Shown here: positions 1 to 14,330 of the stretch, in pieces
Numbering within the stretch: position 1 is the stretch's first letter
How the letters are laid out: each line of letters opens with the position of its first letter
Source: Daphnia pulex
Lineage: Eukaryota; Arthropoda; Branchiopoda; Diplostraca; Daphniidae
Reading direction: 5' to 3'
DNA: 64,000 nt
Assembly: GCF_021134715.1 (NCBI RefSeq)
Contig: NC_060025.1
Coordinates: forward strand, 3,720,001 to 3,784,000
Position numbers and translations under genes: made by a program
Notes under the pieces: generated by a model
Database searches by the model: none
The model's input: only the letters and a program-made list of their open reading frames with translations
Told to the model about the DNA's origin: nothing

Positions 1-310
1 GCATATTTGTCGTAACTTTATATTTATTGGTAAAATCAAAGTTAATTTAAATTCCAATCCCTTCGGGTACCTTGCGGCGTACGTACGCTGCCTACAGTAT
101 ATGACACAAGGTAAAAGATAGTTAGGCAGCTATGCCAAAGCAATAGAGATAAGAGAGTGGTGTCTCTTTCTCTAGGATACACGAATGGGCATCTGCTTGC
201 AGACTTCCAAGAGCTTAGGAGGTTTGGTTCCTAGATGGCACCGGTGTTTTGTCTTATTTCAAATTTTCCGTAAACTAAATTGAAAATATCTCTATAAAAT
301 TAAATTTAAG

Positions 311-349
<39 letters not shown>

Positions 350-1798
350 TGAGCGTTACCTCCTGCAGGAGTGTCGCTCGAATGTATTGTACAGTTTCAT
401 GGCAATATAGATACAACACATATGTACATTTCTTGTTCCCGTGGCGCCACTCACGGATGGTGTTGGAACCAGAGGTACTTGGGAGGGATTAGAGGCCAGG
501 ATAAGGGCAATATACAGGGAACATTGTGCATGGCGAAAACTAATACACGAATAAAACAACACGAATAAGACAACACGAAAAGGGAAACTGGGCCTATTTA
601 CACCACGCTGGGCGGGCGATCATCCGCGAGCTCTGCTTGGCTTTTTGGAGTCTACCCGGTTTGGTTGCACCTTCAAGACCATCAGCCGACGGCCACCGGT
701 ACAGCCTCCACCAAGCAGAGAGCGGTGAACACAGTTACAGCGGGAAAATCTCTGGCTAGCTTGAGGTTAGAGATTGGGCATAAGATCAATATGTACAATT
801 AAATGCAAGGGCTCACACTCTCAAATTTAAGGTATAGGAACATTAAGTAATGAAATAGTTATTTTTAAATTCTGATTCCGATTTTTCGGGAAAAAAATTT
901 ACATGGCCCACATAGGAAATGCCGAAGAGTCCCGTCCTTTAGTTAGAGTAGTCCATGCATTAACAACTCAATAACTCTTGCATTTTGGAATTTGCTCATA
1001 GCCTACTTCAGTTACGGCCACAAGGCTGTGATTCACCCTGTGTGTCAATTTTGAGCCACCCACCCACCCTCAGCTGCTTATACCTAGGCCACATGCGTTG
1101 CCATTTTAGGAAAGTCACAACCTAAATGATTTAGGTCAATTTCATTTTTTTTGTTGGGGTTTTCTTCACTTTCTTTTCACATGTATTAACTGTTTAGATG
1201 GTGAAAAAAAGTCATTAACCTTGTAGATACGAAAAGATGTGCATTGCAATTTAGGCCCTATGCCCGACCGTCTGCAATCTGAATCGTCGGCTTTTAAAGA
1301 GGAGAATTCATGCTGTACAAAATAAAATAAATCGAAAAATCGAAAGAAGCGATAATGCCCTGCATGGCAAATGGTGTCCTGATTATAGCTTTTAAATCGG
1401 AAACGGCGTGCTCAAAGGGCAAGAAAAGGCGACCGCACAAACAAGGCGGGACGAAACTCGATGGTCCACTCACGCTCACGCAATCGTATCAGGCCCTACC
1501 TCCCACGTCCACCGATGCACTGATGGACAGCCCAAACTATAGTGAGAGAAGAGCACCTCGCCAGTCGAAGCTGTGGCGTCAGTTCAGCTGCTGCATGATC
1601 AGCATTGTTGGATCTCGTCGGCATCTGAAGAGAAAACGAACCAGCCCGTTTTGTTTGTTTTTTTGCGTCTCGTTCGACTTGTTTATTTTGGAAAGAAGAT
1701 AAGCCGAGCTTCGCGCTTCGTCGTGACGTGAAAAGTTAGTACTCACAGTGGATCAGCTACAACTTGGAACGAAAATAACAGCGAAAAACAATTGAACG
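1..1798. other. 5' intergenic stretch and leader of the FAS1 gene
   Basis: I see no convincing gene here. There is a 33-nt T run at 314-346 and a GC-richer block at about 600-750 that is open in one + frame but has no recognisable protein or clear splice sites. A TCAGT initiator-like match lies at 1579-1583, about 220 bp upstream of the start codon of the next gene. Transcription may begin near there, so an ATG-containing frame at 1355-1702 would mostly be upstream or leader sequence. That is inference only. Confidence 0.4.
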
Positions 1799-4700
1799 AT
1801 GAAAGCCATCTCCCTGTTGATTGTCGTCCTGCTCTGCTGCGCTTCCTGGTTCACGGTGGATGCTGCCAACAAGTCCAAGTTGCCTTCGTGGCACATCCGA
1901 TTCGCACGCCAGCAAGGGTAAGCAGAGATCGTCTAGTTTTGGCTTTTATTGGCATGCGGCGAGAGCGTCAAGTAAGTAGTGTTTCACCGTTGTGCTTTTT
2001 TGGATTCGTTATCGTTATCGTTAATCGTTATTTTTTTAATTTTTCATTCGTTTCGTTCTTCGTTTCGTTAATTTAAACGTGTCGCATTTTTCTGTTTTTG
2101 CGACCGTTATCGTTTACCTTACAATTTTTTTTTAGAACCTCGTTTTCTAAGGCCTGTTAGGCCAAATGATGTAGAAATAATTGATGCGAAAATAATGGCC
2201 TAATTCCTCGCTAGGGGATCGCTAAGTCGCTAGTAGGTGGTCATCCCAAAATTGAAAATTCCAAATTTTGAGGGGAAAAAAAGTTCCCCCTGGTGGTCAA
2301 AAAATTTGAAATCTCTACGGTTTTGATACGAAAAATTTAGCAAGAAATTAACGAAAACAACGAAAAAAACAGCCATTTCGTTATCGTTAACGAAAAAAAC
2401 GAGCATTTTCCAAAAAAGTCGATAACGAGGCTCGTTAATACGTTATTTTCGTTGTCGTTATTTAAACGAGTGAAACACTACAAGTAAGGCGACTGCGTCC
2501 CAACTAGGAAACGGGCTAGTCCTCGGAGGATTTGCAATTGATGACTGCGGACTCGAGCCTTATTTGGTCAGATTCTTTTCGGATGACGGTTCTTTCGGGG
2601 GGGACAATGCACTGCCGTTCTGAATAATTATCGCCATACACCAGCCAAGGTCACAATGTGAAACTCTTTTTGGGTTTGCATTCGTGCTCATCGTCATTCC
2701 TGTCGATAACACCAGCCGGGTTGACGTCCTGCAGCTTCGCCTATGGAAATTTCAACTTCATTTGAGTTTTGCTGATGCTAATGTATAGAAAATTCATCTA
2801 AATGCGTCAATTTCCTTGGTAAAATTTTTAAATTGAAAGGCGCGGTGATTCATTGAACGCTGAATAGGGAATAGGGTTTTTGTGGGTCAGCTGCAGCGAG
2901 CCGGAAAGGCAAAAGATTCGTCACGTGATCTAATATTCTCCGTTCAGCTTATATGGTAAAGAGCACTGCTGGGAAACGCTACCGTGAGGTCCATCGCGTT
3001 CGTGCGCGGCGAGGTGATCAGGCCATCCGTCGACACGATAGCCATGTACAGTGTTTTTATTGTGGTTGTAGCTTCTATACAGCTTGTAGACCTCCCTTGT
3101 CGTGTATAATTTCCCATCCTAGACGGTTTGGTGATCTCGATCGCATAAACAACATTTTATTTTGAATACGACTGACAAACAGGCGCGCACTTGCTACCAT
3201 GTACGGAAGTTTTCATCACTACAGCACCGCGTTCATCCATCTCCGTCGCTGATCTATCAAATGGGTTATTCATCCATGTTGTTTTATCACCATATTAAAG
3301 GACTTGCCCTCTTTGAATCCAGCCATGCACGACACACACAAATTTACATTTTTACATTTTTTTTTACGTCACGATTTTTTCCTTTTCATAGTCAAGTAAA
3401 TTGTACACTATAATGCTCTTCCATGCTTGGATGTTGATATGCTTTCCCAGTATCTGCGCACAATATTCATTAAGACAGCGTAGAAAAATCTGCCCGAGTC
3501 GTTAGCGTTCGTCGTCCGTGTGACTTGCCGCGTCGCAAAAAACAACATAGTGCTGCATCACTAGGGGGGATTTTTTTGCTTTTTACGCCGCGTCATCGGA
3601 GTCGGAGAGTCAAAGCTAAATAAATAAATCACAAAAACTTGCTTCGAAAAAAAAAAGGCGAACAACCTTAGAATTTGCGTCTTTTTTATTTTAAATATGA
3701 TGATGATGATTATGTAAGTGAGATGGATGAGAAGGTGGTGATGATCAATCTCGAACTTACTGGTTTATTGTATGCCGATGATGTGACCCCAAAAAAATGT
3801 TTCATTTGATTTTTACAGACCCAACGCCTGCGTGGTGGAAGAAGTGCCTGGAAGCAAATGGAAAATCTGGACAGAGTGTAAATACTATCTGCCCCGCAAG
3901 ATCTGTGGCCAGAAAACGTAAGCCAATCTCCTCTCCCCCTATTCCCATATTCTCCCATTCCGTTTCGTCCCGTCGTCATCATCTGTCTTGGCTTGACTTG
4001 GCTTGGCTTATTTGGCTCTTCAGTCTTCACGCACGCGTATTATCCAACTCTTCTTGTGTATATAGTCGTATATCTATGTCAACATTTTCTCGCTTTTTTG
4101 GTGTATATGTGTTTTCTTCTTTTTTTTTATTAGTCGAAAGTTTTGGGTTCGTGTGACTTTTCCTTAACATTAAATATAGTGCAGCTTGTGTACACCATCA
4201 CGATGCGCGTTCTGTCCGGCAACCGCGAACGCTTAGGGGCCGAGAAAAAAATGACGATGAACGCAGCAATCTCATCCGTTGCTTGATGGCGTTCGTTCAA
4301 CTAGGGTTATCATGGTGGTGGTTTATGTGTTTAGATCTGATTACCTCGGCTCCCAGCGCGCTCATCTCGCAATGTTCCCGTTGTCGTCGATTCTCGGTGG
4401 CCGATATTTTTGTAACCCGCACTCTATTTTTGTTTTGTGCTTGTTTTCTTTTTTTTTCTTTTTTTGTGTAGTATATTTATTTATTCATTTTCGTTTTAGG
4501 TTTAATATTTTAATATTCCGTTTTTTTTTATTATTATGTCTGAGTGTCTGTACAACAGTGTGTCTGTGTTCATTTAGGTTTTGCGTTTCAAATGCAAAAT
4601 GAAGAAATTGATGCCTTACTTATAGTTTCTAAATGTCGATCGAAATTACTTTGACAGGGTACTTCGTTTCGAGTGCTGTGAAGGCTTCCATCGCGTACCG

Positions 4701-7573
4701 GGTCAAGAAGGATGCGCAGGAGGTATGTGAGAATGTGAAAGAAATTGATTTCCGTATTTTCAAGAAAAATTTCGCAAAAAAAAAAGAAAAAACGGGAAAG
4801 AAACAAAAATAACGTCAATCTCATTCGACAGTGAAGCCACTGAAGAACATTTTGGAAACGGCACGCGAGCTGGGAGCCACGGATTTCGTTCAATACGTCG
4901 AAGAATCCGGTCTGCAGAAAGAATGGGCCCGCGAAGGAGTATGTACCCCTTTTTTTATTATTATTTTTCAATTTGCATTTCGTGTGCATCAGTCGATTAT
5001 CTCTTTTAAACATTGACCGCCAGGCATTTACGTTGTTCGCTCCGACCAACGAAGCCTTCGCCAACATACCGCGTGAATTGCGCGCCCGCGTCGACTCCTT
5101 CCGCGGCAACATCGAAAATCCGATCCTTCGTTACCACGTCTCCGATCGCAAAGTGACGTCCGATACCTTCCAGGCCGATCAGACCATACCGACGCTCTAC
5201 AACGGCAATCGCTTGCGTATCAACAAATATTCCAGCGGCGTGAGTAAACCATGCAAGTCATAGAAAACAACCATTACAAATCATATTTATATGGCACAAT
5301 TCAAAGTCAATTCAAAACCCGAACAGTGGTTTAAATTATGAGTTCATCTTTGCTCCATAAACTTGTGTAGATGTTGACCGTCAACTGCCGCACGATAGTG
5401 CGAAAGGATCAAGAAGCCACCAACGGTGTTGTCCACATCATCGACAGTCTGCTCGACCCTGGCGCAGTCCTCAGTCGAGACGTTTCGGAGATTGTTACAT
5501 CGGTATCCAAATTAAAATTCTCGTCAACAAAATTCATTACAAAAAATAATCCCATTTTAATAGGACGGCCGATTCTCGGTTCTGGCCAAAGCCATGGAAG
5601 AATCAGCTTTCTTCAATAAACTGCGGTCCGCCGGAAATGCAGCCATCACCATTCTGGCACCCTCGGATGAGGCCTTTCAAAAAATTCCGGCTTCTCGTCT
5701 CGATGCCATCATGAAGGATAAGGAAGCTCGATTGGGTAACGGTCGTGTTAGCAGCTTGTGACCTGATTTGCATGCTACATCACCTTCCTACAATCGTTAT
5801 TTTAACTCTTTTAAAGACCGGATTATTATATAGAATTTAAAATTTTACTGAAATTAATATAGGATTGATATTAGAATTTGGAATATTAAGGGAAATATTT
5901 GGCATCAAGATAAATCAAGATTGATTTATTTTTCCCAAATGAAACCTTAAAAAAATGACGTGTTGTGATTTCAGTATTTTCTCCGCTTTATACTTTTCTT
6001 CCCTGTTTACAAAGCTTTGTTGCAGAACCACGTACTGGTGCACCCGTTATGCACAACGGCCATCATCGACGATCACAGCATGCGGACGTTCGCCGGTAAT
6101 CGATTGCGCTTGGAATGCGATTCGCAGGGCGTCAGCGTCGAAGGGTCTCGTATGCGCAATGATTTCGTTCTCGGTTCCAACGGTTTAGTTCACATGATCG
6201 ACGATGTCCTCCTACCCAACCGAGGTTTGACAACATCATAATATCACCGTTTGACACTTTCTAAACTTTGATGATGCAATTGCAGCTAAAAATCTTCTTG
6301 AGCTGGCCGAGTCGCAGAGACTCACTACCTTCATGGAACTGGTCAAAATTGGTGGAGTGGAAGAGGCATTTTCGAAATTCGGTGCCTACACCATCTTCAT
6401 CCCTTCCGAAGCAGCTTTCTACTGTACATCAGATTTAACTCTATTTTTTAGCTTTCTCGAAAATGAAATGAAATTTTGATTTTGGTCTACAGCTCTGCCG
6501 GATGCAGTTCTACAAGATATGCGTTCAAGTCAGGAAAAGGCTCAAGCGGCCATCCTCTACCACGCCACCCAGGGCAGGGTTCTCACCAACAAAATCAAGG
6601 ATAGCGAGGTATCATTTAGTTTTTCCGACATCTTCTTTTACCAATGTTTAAAAGAGATTTTTTTTCTTTGGGTTGAATTTGCAATGGTTAGATCGTCATG
6701 TCCCTCGACGAAGAGAATCCTCTCCGTTTGAGCGTCTACCGCAAAGCCATCGGAGTCGAATGCGCTGTCATCGAGAAGGCCGACATGGAAGGCCAGAACG
6801 GCGTCATTCACATCATCAACCGCGTCATGATTCCGGCCAACATTTCGGCCGGTGATTTACTGCGACGCGAAGGAAATTTTAAGTACACCTACCTTCGAAA
6901 ATTCTTCTCAAATGGCGAAAGCCAAACCATCCTTTCTGAATCTTCTCTTCTCAAACTCAATACAGGACGTTCCTCCAAGCGATGGAATTGGTGATGACGG
7001 GCAGCGACGCTCTCGATTTCGCTTCCGGTGGCATATCGGCCACATTCTTCGTGCCCACCGATGCCGCTTTCGAGGAATTAGGAACGGCGGCGGTTGAAAA
7101 TGCCATGAAGAATCGCTCTTTATTGAAAACGGTCAGTTTTTTCTTTTTCTTTTTCTTTTATTCGGTTGGGGTTTTTAGCTTTCAGCTCAGAAAAACTCTA
7201 AAAGATGGCGCTGTCCGTTTGATCTGCATTATGTAATTCCATCCGTGTATTAGATTGTAGCCAATCACGTCGTCCCGGGCCTCTTCAACTCCGACTCCTT
7301 CAGACCGCATCTGATCTACAAGTTGCCATCGATCTTTGGCACACTGGCAGTTCAACGGATTGAGACAGTCCTCAAAGTAAATGTCCCTTATTCGAATGAG
7401 AAATGAACTATCTGTAATTCTTTTCTGTATTTTTACTATTGCTTTATCTAAAGGTGAAGGAAGCCACGGTCATCAAAACGGATTTGATGAACACGAACGG
7501 TGTCATCCACGTTATCGACAAAGTCTTGATGCCAGAAATCGACGAGGAGGAGGCCGAACCTCTCGTCCAGTAG
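1799..7573 (+). CDS. secreted EMI + four-FAS1-domain adhesion protein (TGFBI/periostin/midline fasciclin type)
   Basis: Sixteen exons give a 657-residue protein with consistent phases: 1799-1917, 3819-3917, 4658-4722, 4832-4938, 5024-5239, 5371-5502, 5564-5735, 6015-6224, 6286-6423, 6493-6608, 6692-6882, 6966-7131, 7254-7376, 7454-7573, all GT-AG (14 listed are all that I resolve; no gap remains in the protein). The start ATG is followed by a hydrophobic signal peptide (MKAISLLIVV...). Residues about 40-94 form an EMI-like Cys module (GPNACVVEE, KICGQKT, FECCEGFHRVPGQEGC). Four FAS1 domains follow at about 95-246, 247-373, 374-521 and 522-657, with the expected motifs TLFAPTNEAF, NGVVHIID, TIFIPSEAAF, FFVPTDAAF and NGVIHVID. 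TGFBI is 683 residues, so this is full length. The family is extracellular and binds matrix and cell-surface partners. I see no RGD near the acidic C-terminus. The exon count to use is 14. Confidence 0.96.
1977..2480. mobile_element. hAT-like MITE in intron 1 of the FAS1 gene
   Basis: This 504-bp segment starts TAGTGTTTCAC and ends GTGAAACACTA. It is flanked by a perfect 8-bp duplication, CAAGTAAG, at 1969-1976 and 2481-2488. An 8-bp target duplication and a TAG-type terminus are hallmarks of hAT elements. The interior is AT-rich, with many copies of CGTTATCGTTA-like words on both flanks, and encodes nothing recognisable. It is a non-autonomous element lying wholly within the intron 1918-3818. 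Confidence 0.85.
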
Positions 7574-8280
7574 AAGGAGACAGAGCTCACTCTTATAAAA
7601 AAACGCGCATTTATTCTTCCTTTTTTTTAAAATTTTTTTGCTCGTTTTCAATTCAATTCGAATTTGTAGCGCGTTTGAATTTCTCCTTCTTTCCCGCGCT
7701 TTTTTCGTTCATCTCCCTCCTCCTTTATTATCTCTCAGATCCACCAGTAGTATACCTTTTGTTTTCTGTATACTCTTGTTCAGCGGTGGAAAGCATTTAT
7801 ACCCTCCTACAGGACGCTTAAACATGTAGCCTTTTATCTTATTTGACCACTTTCCCCCTCTCACTCACTCAACCACTTGTGTGCCTTCATAATAACTTTT
7901 TTTTTTGTTTTAATTTTGAGTTTTTTCAGTTGTTCTGCTATTTGGATTTGTGGAGCCGGCATGACACACCATATACGAAAGCCAATAATGTCTTATGTAA
8001 AACCAGATTCAATACTTTTATCAAGGGAATGGCTTGAAAAATGCAACATAGCTAATCCAGTACATCACACTGCTGTCACCAGTGTTATTCAATGCTTGTC
8101 AATTTTATTTTTAACGGCGATGGCAGCCATCGTTCAGTTAAACCATTATTTCATCACGCTAATACTCTCGATTCCGAACTTGATTTAGATCGATCATTAA
8201 ACTACAAAATTACTACCCCCGAGAATCTTATTGATTATCTAGATTTTATAGGCCGATTTAGTTTACACATTCAATTAAAA

Positions 8281-8286
8281 AATAAA
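8281..8286 (+). terminator. poly(A) signal of the FAS1 gene
   Basis: AATAAA lies about 710 bp after the stop codon at 7571-7573. It is the first strong match after an AT/pyrimidine-rich 3' UTR. Assignment is by position only. Confidence 0.45.
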
Positions 8287-8289
8287 TGA

Positions 8290-11200
8290 TACGATGTTAG
8301 ACGTCCAATAAGCCAGAACACAAGCAATAAGGTCCCATTTGCATATGGTACTATTTACACAGTAAGCCAAAAACCGGCCAAAACTGATTTTCCCCGATTT
8401 TTTTTTCTTCCTGGAATGTAAGAAATCCGATTGGTTATGTAACCCACTCAGTGTGTGTTAAATTTTTTAAGCTTTTTGAATAAGGCGTTTTACTCCCTTC
8501 AGCCCCACAAGAGAAATAAGGTGTATGTACACATGGCCGAGCCTAATATATGTAGACGTAGTAGACAGCTTGGGTTTTCGGGATTGAACCGCGACTGCTC
8601 ATATGACTTCTTTAACTTTCTTCCAGTGGAACCAACTTCATGATTCGTGATATATGTTGGGCAAAACGAAATATTAGCTATTTTTATCGCAATTATTCCA
8701 TAGTTGGGTTAACTTAAAAAAATGAAAACTTTTCACATATACGTTTAGAATTTACAACGCGAAAAGAAAACGCGAACAGCATACATCATCACAGAAGCGA
8801 AGTAAAATGTCTTGGGTCATACTTTATTATTGCTAATAACTTGAAATGGCCTTAAAAAGATTTAAAGTGTTTGTGTTAGATTTGGCGCAACTGTTAAATG
8901 GGAGGTCGAGCGATTCGGAGAAAACATTTCATCTCAGCACTCTTTTATCTATTTTGCGCTATTTTGGTATCCTTTTAAGACCGACCCGGACCGACCACTA
9001 CTGGACCACCCCTTCATTCCTAAATTGCTTAACGGACCTACTCATTATATGTTTTGAATTTATTTCGTTCATTTATTTGCCTAATTGAAAATCAAATGAC
9101 GTCCTTTTGGCGAAGTCATTATAACTTGTAAGAGTCATTTCTCATTCAGACCCGCTGCTATAGCGATTGCGCAAACTCACATTTCAAATCTAAAACAAAA
9201 CAAGGATTCCTCTGCCCAAATTAATGCCGAGTAAGAAATCTGTAGCAAATGAATGATTTTATTTACAAATTTAGTATACCCTGTTTTTTTCCTTATTTTT
9301 GATTGATTTAATTTTGATTGGCTACCCGGTACCGGTTTTTGCCATTTCCGTGTATGTATAAATCAAGAGGACTGCCCAAATGGGCCAACTGTCGGCAAAT
9401 AGCTCTTACACAGTACGTCGACTGGCTTGTTGCTTCGCACCCAATACTAAGGGCAAGGTATCAACTTAAACCATTTAAACTATAAACAAGACCGGGGGAA
9501 TAATCAATATTGGTGTTAATAATGCCATTTTAATTTTTTGTTAAACTACAAAAGTCAGCAATCAGCATCGCGCAGTAAAAGAACTGACAACAACCTGAAT
9601 TTTTGGCTAAACATTTTCTTTATTTCCGATGATTATATAAGTACCGTAGTATCAACAAACGGTATAGGCGCTCATAACATGGCTTTGAATGGTGATGTGT
9701 TTTAAGTCACGTATACACCCTTGAACGCTTTATGAATTTGAACTACTTAGTAGGCAGTAAAAATTGTAACAATGAAGGATACAAGTAGACTAGGCGTCAC
9801 AGAATAAGGCTTTAATACTTGTAGTGTGTTTGTAGTACATTTTACTTCCAGCTATTGACATACGTTAATTTCAACAAATTTTGATAAGTGCAAACTTGTG
9901 GGGAAAAAAATAAAGTGTACAGTAAAATAAAATAACGAAAAACGATCAATAGAAACCAAAACCAAAAAACAAACAAACAAACAGAACACAACCGTTGCCG
10001 TATATGCGTACAAGTTTACGAGATTTCATCATCATATCTATTTAATCCAAGACCAATGTTGGTCTATAAAGTAAAAAGGTTTCTTTATATAGATATTCTA
10101 CGTGAGAGCGCTATGTCATTAGTCATTACCGGTGCGCAACGCAAATAGGGGGGAAATCCCTAAAAAATCATTCGTTTACTTTTGCTGGACCGGGTAGGAA
10201 TTAATAACATACGTAGGGCCGCGTAGGACGGCGTTCTTTTTCTCCGTCTTTGAATTGTGGACAGCCCAAAGTAAAAGAAAAAATAAACCATGCAAGAGGG
10301 AAAGAATGCGATACGCCTTAAAAGTAGAGATATAGACTGGCTGGGAAGAAAGAGAGGGAGAAAAAGAAGCCTTCAAACAGTCTTCATATACTCGGTGATG
10401 TAGTATATACTACGGTGACACTATATACACAGCGATGGAGCGTTATTATTACAACTCATGAGCAACAATGAGCTTTTTTTTTTATATATGTACATCTAGA
10501 CTATAGAGACATGGGAAAAAGGCAGACTAGACATTGCACAGTGACACTTAATGCTTTGCTTGCTTGTATAAAGGGAAACCCTTTCGCTCGAGTTGTATCT
10601 GAAGTAAAACGAAGCATCACTAAAGGTTCACACACTCTCCGACGAAAGTGACAGTAGCGATGGGGTTAATCTGTCCCGCTAGACGCGCTAGACATGAACG
10701 AACCAGGCCAAGGAATTATATAATAGAAAGTTCTCTAAATAAAACTTCGAATTTCACGGAACACAAAATATTTTCAATAACGAAAATTCAGATTGATATT
10801 TGGCGCAGAAAAATATTTCTAAATTAAAGAAGATTCAAATTTAAAAAAAAGTGCAATTCCTGGAACAGATTTCTAGCGCACATTGCCTTTTGTGGGTTTT
10901 GCTATCCAGCAATGTAATTACGCGCTATTACCTCGAATCCATGTAGGCTATACTTAATAAGTGTGGAAAGTCATTTTGACTTTTTTTTTGAAGTTTTTTT
11001 TGAGTTGCGAATGCATTTCTTTTCAGCTAGCGATTTGGCGATGCATGCTAATGAAGCGCCGCTGGAGCAACTGCGCATATTCTACGCAACTTCGCTGTTT
11101 TCTTTCAAAGAATAGAACGCAATATATCTGTATAGCTGGCGGCGGTAAAAACATTTTTGTGCATTGAGAAAAATGAAAACAAACAAATAAAATAAAATGA

Positions 11201-14200
11201 CGAGACTAAAACATAAGGTCTCGGATAAACAAACCCAATACAAAAAGATATCGTTGTGTTTCAACTTTCAACATTTCCTTGTTGATTTTTTGAGGCTATG
11301 TACTTGTATGATCCCAGGACATCATCGTTCAACGATCAAGTTTTGCCTGTATATGAACCAATAACATACCTTCCATCGCCTTCCATGGAAACATTTCAAC
11401 GAGATCAAACAACCGGATGGAAACCCGGCGATGTTAAGAGTTTATCAACGCGCTTTCAATCTGTCAAATGAACTTTGATCTTATCAGCTGAGCTGATTTC
11501 ATCTTTTATTTTATTTTCCTTCTAAATATCATCAACGCGCCATCGGTTAGAAACCCAAACTTGATAACTAGAACATATAAATAAAGCCGAAATGGTCAAC
11601 CTGTATTTTTTTAAATTTTGTGTTTTCCTGTTTTCTTTTTATGGAGAACTGCAATAAGTGTGTACACGATTTGGAAGCCTTGTTGACAAGATATACATAT
11701 GTTGTGTCTCTTCTGGCGAAAGAATGTTTTTCGCTCCCGGTTTCCCATTTTTTTTTTCGTGGAAGAAACAAACGGAGAAATTGCGTCTCTTGTGGTGTAT
11801 AGATGTCGCAGCGGAAAAAATGTTGGCCCACCAAGACGACGAGACGAAGCCCTTCTTCTCGCAGGAGGTGGAATTAATGAAGGGAAAGATATTCAATCCC
11901 CGAGCTAATTTCCATTTTATCTGTAAATATCGTGTGTGTGTATATAATATACATGTGTCTGGTTGTGTCGCCATATCATTTGCTTTTGCGTAAAAATTTG
12001 GGCCGGCAACGGGCGATTGTCCAGAAGACATGCCCTAATGGCATGTCCTCAACCAACCAATGGTGAGGCTGATTTCACGAGGGCTTGTCTCGGGTTCGTG
12101 TTGTTATCTCTTTGCCTTCTTTCTTGATTCTGATGAAGTCTGGATTTCTGCTGGCCAACAACAATTTCACGAACACGCGTTTTGTGAAATAAATCCGACT
12201 GTTTATTCAAGTCTCGTCAACTCGGCCATATTATTAATATGGACTGCGTGCTGCGCTGTTCGGCGCTGGGCTGGCATGGCTGCTGGGTTGAGCTGCTGAC
12301 CTATTCAACTTGATTTGTTGCAGTAGTTAGCGTTGGCCTTCCGATGGAAACCGCCTTTTTGTGTCCATTTATCTCTGTCGAGCCGTCGGACTCCATGACA
12401 CGGGTACAGTGGTACACGACCGTGCCGGATTTAGAGATAGACACTGGTGAAAGTATTTCAGCCGACCAGCCTATAACTCCGCCTATATGAAAACAAAAAA
12501 CAAAAGGGCGAATTGACTCAAAGAAACGACAATGAGCGAATGTGAATGCGACAAAACTCGATGCGCTTCGTGTTCGATGTCACGTACAATAAAAGAAGAA
12601 AAAGATGAAGAAAAAAAAGAGTGGCACCGTCGAAGTGCCGTACATTATAAAGAGAGAAAAACGAAATACATGCTTTAAAAAAAAAGAACCCATTTTTTGT
12701 TTTTGTTTAAGCTGCTCTGGTGTCTGCAGCACAGAAGACTTACTAGTACTGCCCGTTGAAAGAAAGATATGATTACGGCGCTATAGATCGTCTATGCAAG
12801 CGTCTAAATACACACAACGGAACTCTTATGAGTGTACAAGGAAGAGGGGGGGGGGATTGCATACAATAGAGGCACATACAACACCTATATCGCTAGATAG
12901 CCATATAGCCACCCTATAACCTGTCTGGGTGTTTCTGTCTGCGTTATTACGTATATACATATAGCCATCGTGCCACCCACCCGTTGGGGTAGGTAGGTAG
13001 TTACCGTCAGGTTGTTTTGCCATCAGGTTGCTACAGAATATGGCTAAAAACTTGGGTTGTAAGAAGAATATGTATGACGTGCTCACGTGATCACACTGTG
13101 CCGCACGCAAGCCGAGAGTGCTGATGAATACCGGAACAGCTTGTCAAAATGTTACGACTGACATCTTATATATCTTCAATAGGAACGCAAAACGATGCGT
13201 AACACTGGTTTCCGGATATTTGTCTTAGAAATCAGCGACTGGTGCATCAATAATGAGTTGCGATCACATCTGAGTGGTGACTGATTGACGTAAAAATGTA
13301 ACCCCGTTTCTGAACCTAAATCCCGTTTCTTTTTCTAAAATTAGCAATTTCATCCTTGCAATATTCATCTATACGCATCGGCAGTTTTGATATAATCACG
13401 AGTGCAATGCAATAATTTTTACGACATGCACAAATTAGACGCTCTTCGTTGTAAGACTAAGATAGAGTATCCTATCGACCATTTGGTGCGAAATCGTGAA
13501 GTGGAGCAATCAAAACTCTCCTGATTGGACATCGGAGTTGGAAACAGCCGTGGGAGTGGAGCCACGCCTCAATCACGTGATTACTTCAATTACCCAACTA
13601 ATCTTTTGCATTTTAATAACATTAAAAAAGAAAAAAAAACTCGAAAGAACTTTAAAACTCTTCGAAGTTATAGCCATGCTTATCTTTCTTGTTGTCCAAG
13701 TCGACAGTGTAAAAACAAGATGCGAACAAACACAAGATGATGAAACCAACTTCTGAAATGACGCAAAGAAAAAGAGAAAGAACGTCAATCGCCTTTTATT
13801 TCAAAAACAAAACAAAAAAACAAACCAGTTGGACGGGCTAAAAATGGAGTCTCGTCTCATTAATATACCTTACCAGCGGCAGGTGCCGGTGCTCTTGAAT
13901 TCTCAGGGAAAAAGCCGCGCGCGCCGGGCACCGTTGGATGGAAGGAGTCGCGCGACGGTCAGTGGTCGACAAATGACATTTGGTAATTCGTCGATATGCT
14001 AACTATAAAGTACTAGGCGGACGTCACGTATTGGGAAAGGGTTACAGATAATAAGCATGTTGAAACAAGTGCGTTGCAAATCAATTTGAACAAGTTTAAT
14101 GATGTGATACTGAGAGAATCAAAATACGAAAAAAAATCGAATTTTAAAATAACTTTGCGTGGCATTTCGAGTCTTGCCGGCTAATAAAAAGACACGTCCA

Positions 14201-14330
14201 TGGCGTACGAAGCAGTACTTATGTATTGCTGTTTGCTGTTAAAAACCCAGCCCACCAACCCCCCCCCTCTCTATCCATTCCAGTGGAAAAAAAGGAGGGC
14301 CCAGCCAAACAGGAGAGCTCAGGGCTCTCT
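8290..14330. other. 6-kb intergenic region, mostly without recognisable content
   Basis: The region is AT-rich and has only short open frames. It contains microsatellite-like A-rich tracts near 9950-9990 and small palindromes, for example GTAGTATATACTAC near 10398. The only stretch with coding character is 12301-12490, listed separately. I cannot identify any other gene, RNA or mobile element here. Confidence 0.5.
12301..12490. other. possible isolated coding exon, strand undecided
   Basis: A GC-richer island in AT-rich DNA is open on both strands. On + a TTGCAG acceptor ending at 12323 leads into 54 codons ending TGA at 12488-12490 (…LEIDTGESISADQPITPPI). On - a frame of 62 codons ends with TAG at 12303-12301 (…TEINGHKKAVSIGRPTL…). 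Neither product is recognised and no partner exon was found. It may be the terminal exon of an undetected gene or chance openness. Confidence 0.2.

Noticed and set aside
1355..1702. 115-codon frame upstream of the FAS1 gene
   Set aside because: It ends just before the FAS1 start in what looks like leader sequence and resembles no protein; the FAS1 ATG with a signal peptide is the clear start.
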